Positions 8,045 through 17,142 of a stretch of DNA of 32,974 nucleotides are shown here, piece by piece. The translations under genes were made by a program, and so were the position numbers. Positions within the stretch are counted from its first letter, which is position 1. Each line of letters begins with the position of its first letter. Under the pieces are notes generated by a model that had not been told where the DNA came from, searched no databases, and saw only the letters and a list, made by a program, of their open reading frames with translations. The stretch comes from Archaeoglobi archaeon. GTDB taxonomy: Archaea > Halobacteriota > Archaeoglobi > Archaeoglobales > Archaeoglobaceae. The stretch is taken from NCBI GenBank assembly GCA_029259455.1, contig JAPDIT010000079.1, positions 1 to 32,974 on the forward strand, written 5' to 3'.

Positions 8045-9586
8045 ATGATTGCAAATATCGACCATAGACTGCTTGAAAGGCTCCAATTAGAGGAGGCTTT
8101 CCTTGCTGAAGTCGAAAGTGTGGCAAGTGAGATTAGATCCATTATAAAGCCCTCATTTGGCCCTCAGGGTAGATTTAAGTTGATCATTAATCCTGCAGGC
8201 GATTCTTACCTAACAAAAAAAGGTAAGAACATAATCAGAGAAAGCAACTTCCTACACCCTGTAGCAACAATATTGGAGGGTCTTGCCAAGGCTCTGGATT
8301 GTGAGTGCGGAGATGGAGTGAAAACAGCACTAATGATTTCGTGCAAACTTCTTGAAAATGGTATAGAGCTAATCAGACGTGGGATACATCCAAAAATTAT
8401 CATAGAAGGCTACAAGCAAGCGTTAAACAAATCTTATGAAATTCTTGAGTATCTCTCTAAGAGGGTTGGTAAGAGGGAAGAGGATCACCTGACCAAGGTA
8501 GCCATCACAGAGCTGATAAATGGAAACCTAAGTGAAAGTGATGCTGCTAAGCTCTCAAGCTGCATCGTTAGAGAAGTTAAAAGAATTTATCGAGATGAGC
8601 ATAACTTGGTGGATCTAAATAAAATTAAGACTGTCAAAGCAAAAGGTGCGGGGGAGGCAGCTTTTACTGACGGACTGATAATCAGCGAGCGGCCTTACCG
8701 GGTTGATGCTCCGAAAGTGGTTAAAAATGCCAAGGTGGCGGTTCTGAGTTCAGAAATAAAAATTAAAAAAGTTTCAAATTCAAAAAAGTCTGTAATAAGC
8801 TCGGATCCGGAATTCTCAAAAGAATACGAGAGCTGGAAAAGAAACAAGTTGTATGTAGTGTTTGAGAAAATAACGGACACTGGAGCAAACGTTGTGGTCT
8901 GTGGAGGAGATATAGATCCAGTTGTAGAATTCTTACTTACTAAAAACAACGTTTACGTGCTAAAGAAAATCAAAAAAAGAGACTTAGAGTTGATATCTCA
9001 GGTAACAGGAGCAAAAATTACTGTAGTCGAGGATTTAAGACCCGAAGACTTGGGGTTTGCCGAGCGTGTAGAGTTGATTAAAATAAGCGACGAATACATG
9101 ACGCTCGTTAGAGGATGTGAAGAAGAAATTAGCACATTGGTCATAAAAGGTTCTTCAAAGCAAACTACCGACAGAATCGAAGAGGCTGTGAATAGCGCAA
9201 TCAACTCGGTGGCATTTGTCTTGGCATATAGTAAGGTAGTTCCAGGTGGAGGAGCAACTGAGACCGAAATAGCTTTAGCACTGAGAGAATACGCAACCAC
9301 ATTGGATGACAAAAAAAGCTTGGCTGTGGATGCAGCTGCAGATGCATTCAAAGAAGTGCCAAAAACGTTAGCTGAGAATTCGGGAAGGGATGCTTTAGAA
9401 GTTCTATCCGATTTGATGAGTGCTCACGTTAAAGGCAAAATTTTTGCTCATATTGATGTAAACGGAAAGCTGAATACAGATGAAGATGTAATTGAACCCT
9501 TCTACGTGAAAGCCCAAGCAGTGGTTAGCGCATTTGAGGTTGCGCACCTTCTTTTAAATGTAGATGCAATAGCGCTGAAGAAGTGA
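8045..9586 (+). CDS. Divergent group II chaperonin (thermosome/TCP-1 family) paralog
   Basis: Aligns by eye along its length with thermosome: KPSFGPQGRFKLI, CGDGVKTALMISCKLL, RGIHPKIIIEGYKQAL, VPGGGATETEIALALREYA, VPKTLAENSGRDALEVLSDL, VIEPFYVKAQAVVSAFEVAHLLLNVD. Canonical GDGTTT and NDGAT motifs are altered. Confidence 0.9.
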   Translation: MIANIDHRLLERLQLEEAFLAEVESVASEIRSIIKPSFGPQGRFKLIINPAGDSYLTKKGKNIIRESNFLHPVATILEGLAKALDCECGDGVKTALMISCKLLENGIELIRRGIHPKIIIEGYKQALNKSYEILEYLSKRVGKREEDHLTKVAITELINGNLSESDAAKLSSCIVREVKRIYRDEHNLVDLNKIKTVKAKGAGEAAFTDGLIISERPYRVDAPKVVKNAKVAVLSSEIKIKKVSNSKKSVISSDPEFSKEYESWKRNKLYVVFEKITDTGANVVVCGGDIDPVVEFLLTKNNVYVLKKIKKRDLELISQVTGAKITVVEDLRPEDLGFAERVELIKISDEYMTLVRGCEEEISTLVIKGSSKQTTDRIEEAVNSAINSVAFVLAYSKVVPGGGATETEIALALREYATTLDDKKSLAVDAAADAFKEVPKTLAENSGRDALEVLSDLMSAHVKGKIFAHIDVNGKLNTDEDVIEPFYVKAQAVVSAFEVAHLLLNVDAIALKK

Positions 9587-9588
9587 AC

Positions 9589-10131
9589 TCAGTCAATCCC
9601 CACCAGAATCGTGCCCAAGGATTTATCATCAGCGGGCACATTCAGCAGTTCTTTTAGGTATAAGTCTGCAGGGGCAGAGGGGCTTGCAGCAACAGCCCCA
9701 TACCTGGACAGTTCTGGAATTTCAAGAGGGAGTATGCAAACTGTAAACTCTCCCCTCTTTTCTTTCATCAGCGTTAGTTTATCTCTGTAAAAAACCAAGT
9801 TGCCTATCACAAGTTCACCCCTCGCTTTCATCTCCTTTAGTTCCCTTTCATCATAGCAGTCTTCACCAACCACCTCACCCTCACACAAGATTTTCAGAAG
9901 CTTTTTCGGCCATACGAAGTTTACATCTGTGGCGCAGACAAAAACATGCCTCTTTCTCAACACTTCCTTTAGCCCCAAATTCTGCCCCCTACCCAATCCC
10001 ATTAATATCTTCCTTTCCGCTTCCCTTTCCAATACCTCGACCTTCCGTTTTTCTTCATCTCCCAGCAGAGCTACCTTTATTATGCCTCTAACCCCTTCAA
10101 GTATCTTCCCAAACTCTTCAATATTAACCAT
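9589..10131 (-). CDS. Uncharacterised 180-aa protein adjoining the ramA-like gene
   Basis: Complete ORF abutting the 3' end of the ramA-like gene, with convergent neighbour 2 bp away. Contains CATDVNFVWPKKLLK and AASPSAPADLYLKELL. Family not recognised. Confidence 0.7.
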   Translation of the reverse strand: MVNIEEFGKILEGVRGIIKVALLGDEEKRKVEVLEREAERKILMGLGRGQNLGLKEVLRKRHVFVCATDVNFVWPKKLLKILCEGEVVGEDCYDERELKEMKARGELVIGNLVFYRDKLTLMKEKRGEFTVCILPLEIPELSRYGAVAASPSAPADLYLKELLNVPADDKSLGTILVGID

Positions 10132-11811
10132 CTAACCACCTTTATCGCAGCACGAACATTTGCTGCCGTGATGACAAGAAACTGCCTCATTCAAAAGCTG
10201 CTTGAAGTCAAGGACTTTCTCTGAACAAACTTTCTGACATCTCAGACAAGACATCCCGTTACAGAGATCTGTCCTGATTGATATTTGGTAAGCTGAACCT
10301 TTCCTCATAATTTTAAGCGCTCTCTCTGGACATTCCTTTTCACATTTTCTACATCCAGTACAGCCTTCAATTTCCGTGACCAGTGGCATACCCACGTCCC
10401 AAACTACACGAAGTCCCTTTTTGCCTATAACACCTATATCCTTCTCAAACAGTTTGTGAACTTCAGCGTGAGTTACTTCTTTCGATAGCGATGACCGAAA
10501 TCCGTACTTTTTCAGCCAAGAGTCGTATCTCTCTATTGGCATTCCCTGCAGCCAGTACGACAACTCAAGAAGGTAAATCTGTTCGAAGATTTTCGACGTT
10601 GCAAACATGATGTGAGTAGCCCTTAATTCATTGACAATTGTCTGAAGTTTATCCAGCATTTCTGGATTCGCAACAAGTTCTCGAGCCATTGCTAAAGAGG
10701 TATTTCCTACTTGGACAATTTTACTAACGCTACATGGAACCAGTCCAACTTTCTGAGCTTTGTGAGCGTCCACATAGAATCCGGATGCTCCAGCCATATA
10801 CATAGTCCCGACTTCATCAATTGATATCCCTGCCTCTTCTGCTAAGGTAATGTGTCCTGCCCTAATAGCCCCTATTGCTTTTCCGGCTTCGATCAAGTCG
10901 TTTTCAGTGAAGTAAAGACTGTCCTGAAGATAAATTCTTCTATCGGGCGTGTTTATTCTCGGTAGTGATATTAAGCCGCTTCTTATGCCCTCTTCCAAGA
11001 TTGCAATAACACCCGTTCCCGTTACGCCAACTGCTTTACCATGCATTGGACCCGAATTCAGTAAACTTCCGGATCTCGGATCTACAATGTCTCCGGGCTG
11101 AGCGACCAGTTCGTTATCCAAAACGTAACATCTCCAACCCCCATTTTCAGCATTAACATCAGATATTGCTCCAGAAGTCGCAAGCATACCTCTCTCTATA
11201 TGCTGCCCCTCTATGGCGGATCCGGCGGCAGCTGATCCCGTGTATATCTCATCGCCAACCTTCAACGCCATCTCCGCGTTAGTACCGTAATCCGTAGCTA
11301 AGGCTATTCCTTTCTCTTCCAAGAAGCCTCCTTTAACCATCATCGCCAAAGCGTCAGCACCAACTTCATGCTTAATTGCCGGAGGAACGAGAACTTCCGC
11401 ACTCGATCTTACGGCCAATCCCAGTTTCCACGCCTCCACAACTGCAGCATCTCGCTTTGGTGGTCTAACACCCTCTTTCTCTAATTTACGCTTTCCTGCC
11501 CACGCTAGGTCTCTAATCTCAATATTCTGAAAGATTGAGAGCTGGCATGGATTGCCGCACACCGCTATTCTTTCCACCCGACTTAGCTCGATGTCCAGTT
11601 GTTTTAGCAATTTGTTTATTGCCGCTACAACTATGAAATGAGCTGTATCTCTTCCGACCTCCAACGCAAAGTGTAGATGATCCATAACATTGGCGCCCGG
11701 TAACGGATGGCGGGCGGTAACGGCAGTAGAGACTACTTCACCAGTCTTTAAATCTACGGCCTGAGCTCTGAAACCACTAGTTCCCAAATCTAAAGCAATA
11801 CCATATTCCAT
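10132..11811 (-). CDS. RamA-like ATP-dependent reductive activator of corrinoid proteins (ASKHA fold + two 4Fe-4S clusters)
   Basis: MEYGIALDLGTSGFRAQAVDLKTG start, ATDYGTNAEMAL, YMAGASGFYVDAHKAQKVGLVP. C-terminal CTGCRKCEKECP and CNGMSCLRCQKVC Fe-S motifs. Confidence 0.9.
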   Translation of the reverse strand: MEYGIALDLGTSGFRAQAVDLKTGEVVSTAVTARHPLPGANVMDHLHFALEVGRDTAHFIVVAAINKLLKQLDIELSRVERIAVCGNPCQLSIFQNIEIRDLAWAGKRKLEKEGVRPPKRDAAVVEAWKLGLAVRSSAEVLVPPAIKHEVGADALAMMVKGGFLEEKGIALATDYGTNAEMALKVGDEIYTGSAAAGSAIEGQHIERGMLATSGAISDVNAENGGWRCYVLDNELVAQPGDIVDPRSGSLLNSGPMHGKAVGVTGTGVIAILEEGIRSGLISLPRINTPDRRIYLQDSLYFTENDLIEAGKAIGAIRAGHITLAEEAGISIDEVGTMYMAGASGFYVDAHKAQKVGLVPCSVSKIVQVGNTSLAMARELVANPEMLDKLQTIVNELRATHIMFATSKIFEQIYLLELSYWLQGMPIERYDSWLKKYGFRSSLSKEVTHAEVHKLFEKDIGVIGKKGLRVVWDVGMPLVTEIEGCTGCRKCEKECPERALKIMRKGSAYQISIRTDLCNGMSCLRCQKVCSEKVLDFKQLLNEAVSCHHGSKCSCCDKGG

Positions 11812-11966
11812 GCTCTACCACCTTGCTTAGTTTATATTTTATAATTTTTGTTAACCATAGAACCCAATCTCAGAGAGTTCCAGATCTCACCCAAAATATC
11901 CATTTCTGTAAAGTATTTAGAACATCTTAACTGGAAAGTAGAAGTTCTCAACTCAGAAAGATCAAG

Positions 11967-12677
11967 CTAATCCAGAATACCCATGCAGAGCTTCTCGAAC
12001 TTCTCGTGCTCCAGCAGATCAGAAGCTTTTCCGTTGAAGGCAACTCTACCGCTTACGAGCAGATATGCATCATCACTGATCTCCAAGGCTCTCTGCACAT
12101 TCTGTTCCACAAGCAGAATCGTCAGCTTCAGGTCGTCTCTAAGTTTGACTATTCTGTCGAAGATGAGCTCTGCAAATTTTGGTGCGAGCTGAGCGGTGGG
12201 TTCATCAAGCATCAGAACATTTGCCTTTCTCACCAACGCTGTTGCCATTGCGAGCATCTGCCTCTCTCCACCGCTAAGCGTACCGGCCTTTCTTTTCATG
12301 AATTTCTGGAGTTCGGGGAAGACATCCAGAGCGACATCTATTCTATCTTTGACCTCACTTTTGTCCACAGTGTAAGCCGCTATTCTCAGATTCTCCTCAA
12401 CCGTAAGGTTGGCAAAGACGTTATCAGTCTGGGGGAGATATGCTATACCCATTTTCGTTCTTGCATGGGGTGGATGGTTTGTGATCTCCCCTCCATTGAA
12501 AAACACCTTCCCCGAGTGAATTGTTGCAAGGCCAAAGATCGATTTCAGCAGTGTCGACTTACCGGAGCCGTTAGGGCCAACTACCGCGGTAATCTTGTTC
12601 TTTCCTATATCTGCATTTACGTCGAACAGGATGTGAAGTTCCTTATATCCTGCATTCAACTTCTCTGTCCTGAGCAC
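11967..12677 (-). CDS. livF: Branched-chain amino acid-type ABC transporter ATP-binding protein
   Basis: Walker [10 protein letters not shown], signature LSGGERQML, Walker [14 protein letters not shown]. Ordered with livG and the SBP gene. Confidence 0.9.
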   Translation of the reverse strand: MLRTEKLNAGYKELHILFDVNADIGKNKITAVVGPNGSGKSTLLKSIFGLATIHSGKVFFNGGEITNHPPHARTKMGIAYLPQTDNVFANLTVEENLRIAAYTVDKSEVKDRIDVALDVFPELQKFMKRKAGTLSGGERQMLAMATALVRKANVLMLDEPTAQLAPKFAELIFDRIVKLRDDLKLTILLVEQNVQRALEISDDAYLLVSGRVAFNGKASDLLEHEKFEKLCMGILD

Positions 12678-13416
12678 CCAGATACACCTCCACCACTTTC
12701 GGATTGTTCAGGATGTCTTCTTCCTTGCCTTCTGCAATCACACTGCCATTGGCCATTACATATATGTAGTCTGTGTATTTAAGCACTATGTCCAATCTGT
12801 GCTCGATGATAAGAAAGCTTACCCCCATCTTTTTGAGCTCAACAAATCTGTCGAGCATATCATGCGATAACATCGGGTTAACACCGGCTATCGGTTCATC
12901 CATGATGATGAGCTTAGCATCCTTCATCATCGCTCTAGCCACTTCAAGCAGTTTCAGCTGTCCCCCACTCAGGTTCTGAGCCTCAGAATCCCACAGATGG
13001 TCCAACTTTAGAAATTCAAGTATCTTGAAGGCTCTCTCTACTACCTCCTCCTCTCTTTTCAACCATCTTCCAGTAATTGCATTCAAGATGCTCTCTCCAT
13101 ATCCTTCCGGAGCTATCAGAAGGTTTTCAAGGACTGTCATCCTCTTCAGCGGTTGTGGAATCTGGAAGGTTCTCACTATGCCAAGTCTGCTGATTTCGTG
13201 AGGTGGTTTGTTGGTTATGTCCACACCTTCAAAGAAAACTTTCCCCTCGTCTGCCTTGTAGAAGCCTGAGACTGTGTTGATGAAAGTGGTCTTACCACTC
13301 CCGTTCGGGCCTATAACAAGAGTTATACTGCCCTTTTCCACTCCTATGTTAACCCTGTTTAGGGCTTTAAGACCATCAAAAAATTTGGAAAGATTACGGG
13401 TTTGAAGGATTTTCAT
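12643..13416 (-). CDS. livG: Branched-chain amino acid-type ABC transporter ATP-binding protein
   Basis: [64 protein letters not shown]. Confidence 0.9.
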   Translation of the reverse strand: MKILQTRNLSKFFDGLKALNRVNIGVEKGSITLVIGPNGSGKTTFINTVSGFYKADEGKVFFEGVDITNKPPHEISRLGIVRTFQIPQPLKRMTVLENLLIAPEGYGESILNAITGRWLKREEEVVERAFKILEFLKLDHLWDSEAQNLSGGQLKLLEVARAMMKDAKLIIMDEPIAGVNPMLSHDMLDRFVELKKMGVSFLIIEHRLDIVLKYTDYIYVMANGSVIAEGKEEDILNNPKVVEVYLGAQDREVECRI

Positions 13417-13422
13417 GTCTTA

Positions 13423-14775
13423 TTATCTTCTCCTTATCAAGTAAGCACCCGCCAGCACACCCACGACTGCAAGAGCAAGCTCGAAACCTGGAGTTCTCTT
13501 CTGTTCTGTGGCTGGTGGTGCTGGAGCTTCAGGCTTGTGAGCCCACTCTACCTTGTTTTCACTGTACTTCCACACTCCAAGCTCTTCCCACTGTCCGTCG
13601 ATTACTCCGTATATCCTGTACTCCGGTACAACTCTGTCATTGTACTCGTCCAGTCTTATCTCACCGCTCACCGGTTCTACACCGTACTTGCCTGAGCTAT
13701 AATTTACTGCAACCTTTGGTATGGTTTCTGCCATTGCATCTGCATCATAACTTCCTCTGTTTTCAACTACTTCAACATAACTAAGGGCGAGAACCCATGC
13801 AGCGTCGTAAGCATTTAGACCATAAGATTTTGGTGTTCCTCCGTACTTTTCAGAGTATAGCTCTACAAGTTCCTCGTAGCTTTCTCCGCCCCTCTGTTCC
13901 GAAACGGTGCTTACTAGACGCACTCTTGAAGCTTTTTCTGGCACCTCTTCAACAACTTTTGAACTCTTTGCTGTACCATCACAGCCGATCCACCACACGC
14001 TGAAAAGAACAGAGTCATCCTTTGTTTGAGCCATTATTGTCGCAACTTCCTCATAACTAAAGGCAACTACTGCAATTTCATTGTAGTCGTACTTCTTGGC
14101 CAGTTCGTTTACAGCATTTTCAAGCGAGGCAATGTATGGTGAGAAGTCAGTTGGTTTTGGATTGTCTGGATACTCAATTGAGGATGGGTGCACCTCAATA
14201 CCTATCTTCTCGAATTCCATTCTTCCATATTCTTCCAGACCCTTGCCCCACGCATTGCCGACGTATGTTATCACGACAGCCTTGATACCAAGGTCTGATG
14301 CCAATTTCGCTATAGCCTTTGTCTGGAAGGCATCAGTTGCTACAAACCTGAAAACGTATTTCTTGTCCTCAGGTTTCGTAGCGCCTATATATTTCGGTGC
14401 GGCAGTAGAAGAGGGTGAGATTACGACCATCTTATTGGAGTTCACGAAGTTCAGTATGTTTTTGACCTCGCCGCTACCCATTGGACCGATGACAAGATCC
14501 CACCCGTCAGAATGTAACTGCTGAACTCTCTCCAGAGCCAGTTTTGGATCGACTTTTGTGTCTTCATATCTGAATGTAACTGTGTACGGTAGATTTTTGG
14601 ACTCAAAATATTCGTTTATCTTCCCTTTTGCTATTTCCAGACAGTTCTTGATATCTTGCCCGTATGTTGCGAGGTCCCCAGACAGGTCAGCAAGGACACC
14701 AATCTTTATTTCCTCTGCTGATGCTGTTGGCAGCATTACTAACACTGCAAACAACACAATCAGTTTCTGTCTCAT
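13423..14775 (-). CDS. Branched-chain amino acid-type ABC transporter substrate-binding protein with PGF-CTERM anchor
   Basis: Signal peptide, then IKIGVLADLSGDLATYGQDIKN...; LivK-like type I PBP. C-terminus TPGFELALAVVGVLAGAYLIRRR matches the PGF-CTERM pattern. Confidence 0.9.
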   Translation of the reverse strand: MRQKLIVLFAVLVMLPTASAEEIKIGVLADLSGDLATYGQDIKNCLEIAKGKINEYFESKNLPYTVTFRYEDTKVDPKLALERVQQLHSDGWDLVIGPMGSGEVKNILNFVNSNKMVVISPSSTAAPKYIGATKPEDKKYVFRFVATDAFQTKAIAKLASDLGIKAVVITYVGNAWGKGLEEYGRMEFEKIGIEVHPSSIEYPDNPKPTDFSPYIASLENAVNELAKKYDYNEIAVVAFSYEEVATIMAQTKDDSVLFSVWWIGCDGTAKSSKVVEEVPEKASRVRLVSTVSEQRGGESYEELVELYSEKYGGTPKSYGLNAYDAAWVLALSYVEVVENRGSYDADAMAETIPKVAVNYSSGKYGVEPVSGEIRLDEYNDRVVPEYRIYGVIDGQWEELGVWKYSENKVEWAHKPEAPAPPATEQKRTPGFELALAVVGVLAGAYLIRRR

Positions 14776-14825
14776 GTTGTAGAGATATCGTTAATATTTT
14801 AAAACTTTACCGAACCCAACGAATT

Positions 14826-15746
14826 ATGAATGTTATAGAAGGAGCTATTGTTTATTCAAATTTGTTAGTGTTATTAAGTATAGGTTTGACTATAACATAT
14901 ATCACAACCGGAGTACCAAACTTCGCACAAGGATCGTTTGCAGTGTTGGGGTCATACGTTGCCTTAACGTTACTTCGCTTCTGGGCAATTCATCCTTACT
15001 ACTCCATACCGGTTGCTTTTGTTTTTGGAGGGTTTTTCGGAGTTCTCGTTTACCTTTTAATGCTTCGGCCATTAATAGAGAGAGGTGCATCAGTTGTAAT
15101 TTTAATGATTTCAACACTGGCGCTGGATTTAATTTTATTAGGAGGCTTTGGAGCGTACTCGGGATTTCTTGCAGAATCAACACATAAATTAGCAACAAAG
15201 TTCATCTTCACCCAATACGATTTCGATATTTGGCAGTTTTCAGGCATCCTCTTTGTCTCACTTGCAGTCATATTTGTTGTATTTTCTGGCTTGTTTTTGC
15301 TCCTCTACAAGACAAAGTTTGGTGTGGCTTTGAGGGCTTCAATGGAGAATCCAAGCTTGGCAGAAGTTATGGGAGTCAATGTAGAATATACAAGAATCTT
15401 CTCATGGTTCCTGTCGGGTTCCTTAGCATCTGTTGCTGGCACATTACTACCTTTTAGACAGGAGATTGTACCACTAACTGGTGCTTTGATCATAGTGTCG
15501 ATATTTGCCTCCAGTATTGTTGGCGGTCTTAGCAGCATTATTGGTGCAGTGATTGGTGGATACATCATCGGCTTTTCCGAGTCATATTTGACTTACCAGC
15601 TTTCCTTAGTGCTTGGCGCTTATGTTTTAGTCTATAGCAAGGTTATCTCGCTGATTGTGCTGGTCATCATGCTGTTAGCCGCTCCAAGGGGTATTACCGG
15701 CTTAAAGTGGGGGAGAGCGATATGGAAGAAATCATCCTTACAATAG
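14826..15746 (+). CDS. livH: Branched-chain amino acid-type ABC transporter permease
   Basis: MNVIEGAIVYSNLLVLLSIGLTITYITTGVPNFAQGSFAVLGSY. Start moved from the track's 14664, which would overlap the divergent SBP gene, to 14826. Confidence 0.88.
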   Translation: MNVIEGAIVYSNLLVLLSIGLTITYITTGVPNFAQGSFAVLGSYVALTLLRFWAIHPYYSIPVAFVFGGFFGVLVYLLMLRPLIERGASVVILMISTLALDLILLGGFGAYSGFLAESTHKLATKFIFTQYDFDIWQFSGILFVSLAVIFVVFSGLFLLLYKTKFGVALRASMENPSLAEVMGVNVEYTRIFSWFLSGSLASVAGTLLPFRQEIVPLTGALIIVSIFASSIVGGLSSIIGAVIGGYIIGFSESYLTYQLSLVLGAYVLVYSKVISLIVLVIMLLAAPRGITGLKWGRAIWKKSSLQ

Positions 15747-16750
15747 CCCTCTGGTTCGGGCTTTACACAATAGTAACGTTGAGTCTGAACCTTGAATACG
15801 GGTTTGCAGGAATACCAAACTTTGGAAGAGCGCTTGCAGTACTGATGGGTGCTGTAGCTGTTGGTGGAGTTGTCAACAGGTTGCTGATCTTGCTCTTTGG
15901 GATAGAGGGTGATCTGATTACAGCCAGTGCACAGGTCAGGAGTATTATGAATGAGATGATTTCTTCCAATCCTGCGTATGGTATAGGAATGTTATTACTT
16001 TACCTTCTTGTTGCAGCATGTCTTGGGGGTATCACTGGGGCTTTGTTTATCCTTCCAAGCGCAAAACTTTCCGAAGATTACCTTGCCATCACGCTGCTTG
16101 CCATAAGTGAAGTTATGTTCATGGTTTGTAACTACGATACGGGAATAATAGGTGGTTACTACGGCGTATCGACACCAGATGTGCTATCATTTATACCTGG
16201 AGAAAGGAGGATGCTTGCGTTCACCCTAATAACTCTGTTTGTGGCTATTGCTGTTTATATTTTGATGGAAAGGATCACAAATTCCCCATTTGGGAGGCTA
16301 CTGAGAGCTATGAGAGAGAATGAGTCTGTGGTTAAGGCGACAGGTAAAAATATTATGATTCTCAGAATAAAAGCGACTTCCATTGGTTCTGCTATAGCAG
16401 CTCTTGCAGGTGCGCTTTATTCTTTGTACTCCGTCAATGTCATAGCAACAAGCTTTTCGAGAGTTGAATGGACGTTTTACCCATTCCTGATGGTGCTACT
16501 CGGTGGTGCGGGGAATAACAAGGGAGTTGTGATAGGAACGTTTACTTTCGTTTTGGTGAAAGTTCTGCTCACAATATACAAGCACGAGATTAGGGTATTA
16601 ATGAACTTACCCTTCGAGGCTGTCTGGCTTGAATACATCCTCTTCGGCCTGCTTATGTACTTCGTTTTGCTTTACCGACCTGAGGGGTTGATCAAGGAGA
16701 GACCGATATTCTCAAAAGTCATCTTGGAGAAGGTAAAGAAGAGGGCATGA
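15722..16750 (+). CDS. livM: Branched-chain amino acid-type ABC transporter permease
   Basis: Polytopic protein: LYTIVTLSLNLEYGFAGIPNFGRALAVLMGA ... GSAIAALAGALYSLY. Start placed at the internal ATG (MEEIILTIALW). Confidence 0.88.
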   Translation: MEEIILTIALWFGLYTIVTLSLNLEYGFAGIPNFGRALAVLMGAVAVGGVVNRLLILLFGIEGDLITASAQVRSIMNEMISSNPAYGIGMLLLYLLVAACLGGITGALFILPSAKLSEDYLAITLLAISEVMFMVCNYDTGIIGGYYGVSTPDVLSFIPGERRMLAFTLITLFVAIAVYILMERITNSPFGRLLRAMRENESVVKATGKNIMILRIKATSIGSAIAALAGALYSLYSVNVIATSFSRVEWTFYPFLMVLLGGAGNNKGVVIGTFTFVLVKVLLTIYKHEIRVLMNLPFEAVWLEYILFGLLMYFVLLYRPEGLIKERPIFSKVILEKVKKRA

Positions 16751-17142
16751 AAATTGAGTTTGTAGAGGATGACGGGGTGGTAATAGAGCTTGATGGTAGG
16801 AGCCATTATATCAGAGCGTCCTATCTCGGGTTTAAAGATAGGAAGGTTTTGCTCTGCCTCGACTTTTCCTCTCCCGCAGCATCCGAGCCTGTCAAGACCT
16901 TTTTAAAAAGCTACTCCAGAATAAGAGGGGCAAGGTATGCGGTTTTGATTGGCAGAGACTGCAGGTGGATTTACGATAACCATTTAATGCGAGAAGTTGA
17001 CGAAATTGAGGAAAGAGCTGTGGAGATCAGAGCTGATGAGAAGGACTACAGGATTGCCGCAGCCTTCTACGCCTTAATTCACTGCGAGTGTGGTGATGCG
17101 GATGAAGGTAATCGCGTTTGTGGGTTACCCCGTGAGCGGTAA
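16747..17142 (+). CDS. Uncharacterised 131-aa protein
   Basis: ATGA overlap with livM, 3' overlap with the next gene; family not recognised. Confidence 0.55.
   Translation: MKIEFVEDDGVVIELDGRSHYIRASYLGFKDRKVLLCLDFSSPAASEPVKTFLKSYSRIRGARYAVLIGRDCRWIYDNHLMREVDEIEERAVEIRADEKDYRIAAAFYALIHCECGDADEGNRVCGLPRER

Noticed and set aside
121-11860. 14-bp inverted match CTATGGTTAACAAA (121-134) / TTTGTTAACCATAG (11847-11860)
   Set aside because: A match of this length is expected a few times by chance in 33 kb and similarity does not extend beyond it.
12006-12782. 258-aa plus-strand ORF opposite livF/livG
   Set aside because: Antisense to two clearly conserved ABC ATPase genes, with low-complexity translation and no recognisable domain.
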